Shown here: positions 62,010-64,000 of the stretch, piece by piece | How positions within the stretch are numbered: position 1 is the first letter of the stretch | Layout of the letters: the number at the start of each line of letters is the position of its first letter | Source: Hymenobacter monticola | GTDB taxonomy: Bacteria; Bacteroidota; Bacteroidia; Cytophagales; Hymenobacteraceae | Assembly (NCBI RefSeq): GCF_022811645.1 | Contig: NZ_CP094534.1 | Span: forward strand, 2,604,001-2,668,000 | Direction of reading: 5' to 3' | Length of the DNA stretch: 64,000 bases | Notes under the pieces: model-generated | Database searches by the model: none | What the model was told of the DNA's origin: nothing | Seen by the model: only the letters and a program-made list of their open reading frames with translations | Position numbers and translations under genes: made by a program

Positions 62010-62113
62010 GGGGCCTCACCCCCTGACCCCCTCTCCGAAAGGAGAGGGGACACCGGTCCTGCGCTTACGTCTGGCCCCCCTCTCCTTGGGAGGGGGGCTG
62101 GGGGTGAGGCCCC
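62010..62113. repeat. Imperfect inverted repeat, REPIN-like (family D)
   Basis: GGGGCCTCACCCC plus CCCCTCTCC-gaaa-GGAGAGGGG on the left, and the inverse CCCCCTCTCC-ttgg-GAGGGGGG... with GGGGTGAGGCCCC on the right. About 104 bases between the SDR and the GH1 gene. Confidence 0.6.
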
Positions 62114-62118
62114 ACGTC

Positions 62119-63432
62119 CTACGACTCTGGCGACGCGTTCGCGGCGGCGGTGGACTTGTCGGCAGTGGCTTCTTTTACGTCTTGTTTTTGCTCGTGGGCC
62201 CAGGCGTCGTTGCTTTCCTGGGGCATCACAATGGGCACTTGCAGGCACACGCTTTGGGAGGGCAGCACCTGCCGCCAGTCGGCGATGAGTTGCTTGTAGG
62301 CCGTGCCTACGGGGCGGATGTTGCGGTCAAGGTCGTAGAGGCCCACGGGGTTCAGGCGGTTGTTGTCTTCACGCAGGGCGGTGTCCCAGTCCACCTGGTC
62401 GGTGAGGGAGTACCAGGTGAAGCCAACCATGGGCACGCCGTCGTTGCGCACGCGCAGCACGTTGGCCCACTCTTTCCAGAGCCAGTTCACGGCCTCGTCG
62501 CCCTTGGGGCCTTCCCAAATGTTGGTTTCGGTGTGCATCACGGGCAGGCGGTACCGGTCGTGGTACTGCGAGGTGATGACGTGGTAGCCAAAGATTTCGC
62601 CCGAGGCGCGGGTGCTGCCGTCGGCCGACACGCGGTGCTCGTTGGTGTAGTAGTAGTCGTTGCCCATGATGCAGTGCCGCTTCATCTTGTTTTCCAGGAA
62701 GAAGTGGTACTCGGCGCGGGTCATGCCGTTGTCCATCAGAAACTCGTACATGCTGCTGTTCACGCGCTTGCCGTAGTTGAGGTCGAGCGACAGAAACCGC
62801 TCGGCGTTCATGGTTTCGGCGGGCTTGATGGCGGCCGGGTTTTCGGCGTGGAAATACTCCGACGACTCGCTCTGAATGAAGATGGCATCGGGCCGCACCT
62901 CCAGAATGGCCTTCATGGCCAGTACGTTGGCTTTCACAATGTACTTCAGGGCCGTCACGAAAGCTTTGTCGCCGGTCAATTGCTCGTTCCACCAGCCGTA
63001 GCGGGCCGAAAACACCGCGCAGATGTACATCTCGTTTACCGGCGTGTAGAGCTGCACCCACGGAAAGCGCTGCGCAAATGCCTTGGCATATTGGCCGAAT
63101 AGCTCCGGAAACTCCGGATTCTGGAAGTTGCCAATCCAGTCGGGCACCCCAAAATGGCACAAATCCACAATGGGCGCGATGTTGCGCCGCAGCAAATCCT
63201 GAAACGTCACGTCGGCAAAGCTCCAGTCGTACTTGCCGGGCCCCAGCCACGTGGTGTGAATGGGCGGCCCGTAGCGCAGGAAGCTAATTCCCAATTCCTC
63301 AACCAGGTCAAAGTCCTTGTGCCACAGCTTGTAGTGGTTGCATTTCTCCAGCTCATCCACGCGCAGCTTGCCGTTTTGGATGGTGGGGTTGCTGTTTTCG
63401 ATGCCGGTGGCGAAGAGGAATTGGGGGCCCAT
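62119..63432 (-). CDS. Glycoside hydrolase family 1 type enzyme
   Basis: 437 residues. The (beta/alpha)8 glycosidase pattern is present: LFATGIENSNPTI at the start, FDLVEELGISFLRYGPPIH, WSFADVTFQDLLRRNIAPIVDLCHFGVPDWIGNF, and the acid/base Glu134 in YTPVNEMY (the TxNE motif). The nucleophile Glu302 is in HTETNIWEGP, a variant of the usual TENG. GLYDLDRNIRPVGTAYKQLI is typical of the end. There is no signal peptide, so it is cytoplasmic; the C-terminal 40 residues are a low-complexity tail. Likely a beta-glycosidase. Confidence 0.85.
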   Translation of the reverse strand: MGPQFLFATGIENSNPTIQNGKLRVDELEKCNHYKLWHKDFDLVEELGISFLRYGPPIHTTWLGPGKYDWSFADVTFQDLLRRNIAPIVDLCHFGVPDWIGNFQNPEFPELFGQYAKAFAQRFPWVQLYTPVNEMYICAVFSARYGWWNEQLTGDKAFVTALKYIVKANVLAMKAILEVRPDAIFIQSESSEYFHAENPAAIKPAETMNAERFLSLDLNYGKRVNSSMYEFLMDNGMTRAEYHFFLENKMKRHCIMGNDYYYTNEHRVSADGSTRASGEIFGYHVITSQYHDRYRLPVMHTETNIWEGPKGDEAVNWLWKEWANVLRVRNDGVPMVGFTWYSLTDQVDWDTALREDNNRLNPVGLYDLDRNIRPVGTAYKQLIADWRQVLPSQSVCLQVPIVMPQESNDAWAHEQKQDVKEATADKSTAAANASPES

Positions 63433-63644
63433 GTATCAGGGGAAGAGGGTAGGAGGGTATGGGGGCAAGAGGGGAAGCTTGCCGTTGCCAAGCGTACTCC
63501 ATTAGCCTCGTCCGTGTTGCGTAGCTGGCACGCTACAAGGCAGCTGCAGTTGCGTCCCAATACTCGGGGTTCAAAATGAACTTAACCTGAATTCCGGCTT
63601 CTACGTTGGCAGAAGACCGTTTCGCTTTTGCCTTTCCCGCCGCT
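63433..63644. other. Divergent intergenic region
   Basis: No gene seen in about 210 bases between the GH1 gene and the aldolase gene. No promoter could be assigned with confidence. Confidence 0.5.
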
Positions 63645-64000
63645 ATGAATCCACTCGCTCACATTCTCGAACACAAAATCGTCGCCATCGTGCGCGGAGC
63701 CCACCCGGCCGACCTGCTCAAAATTGCCCAGGCCGTGCAGGCCGGCGGCGTCCGCATGATGGAAGTCACGTTGAATTCGCCCGGCGCGCTGGCGTCCATC
63801 ACGGAAATCGCGCGGGAGATGGAGGGCAAGCTGCTCGTGGGCGCCGGCACCGTGCTCGACCCCGAATCGGCCCGCGCCGCGCTGCTGGCCGGGGCCAAAT
63901 TCATCATTTCGCCCACGCTCAACAAGAAAACCATCCGCATGACCAAGCGCTACGGCGCCGTCAGCATTCCCGGCGCCTACACCGCCACCGAGATTCTCAA
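63645..64000 (+). CDS. KDPG/KHG aldolase family, 5' part
   Basis: The gene runs past the window end; 118 codons are visible from the ATG at 63645. The product opens MNPLAHILEHKIVAIVRG, then MMEVTLNSPGA with the catalytic Glu (E45 in E. coli Eda), then LLVGAGTVLDPESARAALLAGAKFIISPTLN and IPGAYTATEIL. This is the 2-keto-3-deoxy-6-phosphogluconate / 4-hydroxy-2-oxoglutarate aldolase family. The Schiff-base Lys would lie beyond the end. Suits the uronate or sugar-acid side of pectin breakdown. Confidence 0.9.
   Translation, partial: MNPLAHILEHKIVAIVRGAHPADLLKIAQAVQAGGVRMMEVTLNSPGALASITEIAREMEGKLLVGAGTVLDPESARAALLAGAKFIISPTLNKKTIRMTKRYGAVSIPGAYTATEIL

Overview
The window looks like chromosome of a high-GC Bacteroidota, most probably Hymenobacter or a close cytophagal relative. 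That placement is inference. It rests on four signals: C-terminal type IX secretion (T9SS) sorting domains, Bacteroidota-type -7 boxes (TAnnTTTG), the absence of Shine-Dalgarno-like starts, and dense GC-rich hairpin terminators of one recurring sequence. No rRNA, tRNA, CRISPR array, integrase or transposase gene was found.

Layout. 1-5 kb: tail of a T9SS protein, a divergent HxlR regulator/QorB-like oxidoreductase pair with a perfect operator-like inverted repeat, a REPIN-like element and a secreted M16 peptidase. 5-9.2 kb: two envelope proteins, a 16-unit tandem 20-21 bp repeat, and an intact coiled hypothetical gene whose 3' tail plus terminator recurs in decayed form at about 4.9, 6.7, 9.8 and 11.3 kb. 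9.2-14.5 kb: accessory region with two two-gene modules, a GHKL ATPase with a STAS-like protein, and a low-GC pair of a DUF262 protein with an OLD-like ATPase/TOPRIM protein. The second pair is the best candidate for an undescribed, probably anti-phage, system.

14.5-25.3 kb: a 3249-residue T9SS-secreted repeat protein with a co-directional beta-helix protein. 25.5-31.6 kb: oxidoreductases, an S1-domain RNA-binding protein, a second HxlR/SDR pair, and an arsenic operon (arsR, arsI-like, arsN-like, aquaporin, arsC) without ArsB or Acr3. 31.9-39.3 kb: TonB-like protein, outer-membrane barrel, a radical SAM/DUF4130 nucleic-acid module interrupted by an alpha/beta hydrolase with an in-frame stop, and an RfbD-like reductase. 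39.3-45.5 kb: two secreted proteins and a LytTR/histidine kinase two-component system with a 21-bp-period direct repeat at its promoter.

45.5-64 kb: MFS transporter, an S26 signal-peptidase homologue lacking its catalytic lysine, a Gre factor, bestrophin, an AraC/aldehyde dehydrogenase pair with a nearby DUF779 gene, S9 peptidase, MaoC protein, and a carbohydrate section (pectate lyase, DUF4197, SDR, GH1 hydrolase, start of a KDPG-aldolase-like gene). At least five families of REP/REPIN-like palindromic repeats are scattered through the window, two with a GTAG head typical of RAYT-associated REPs.
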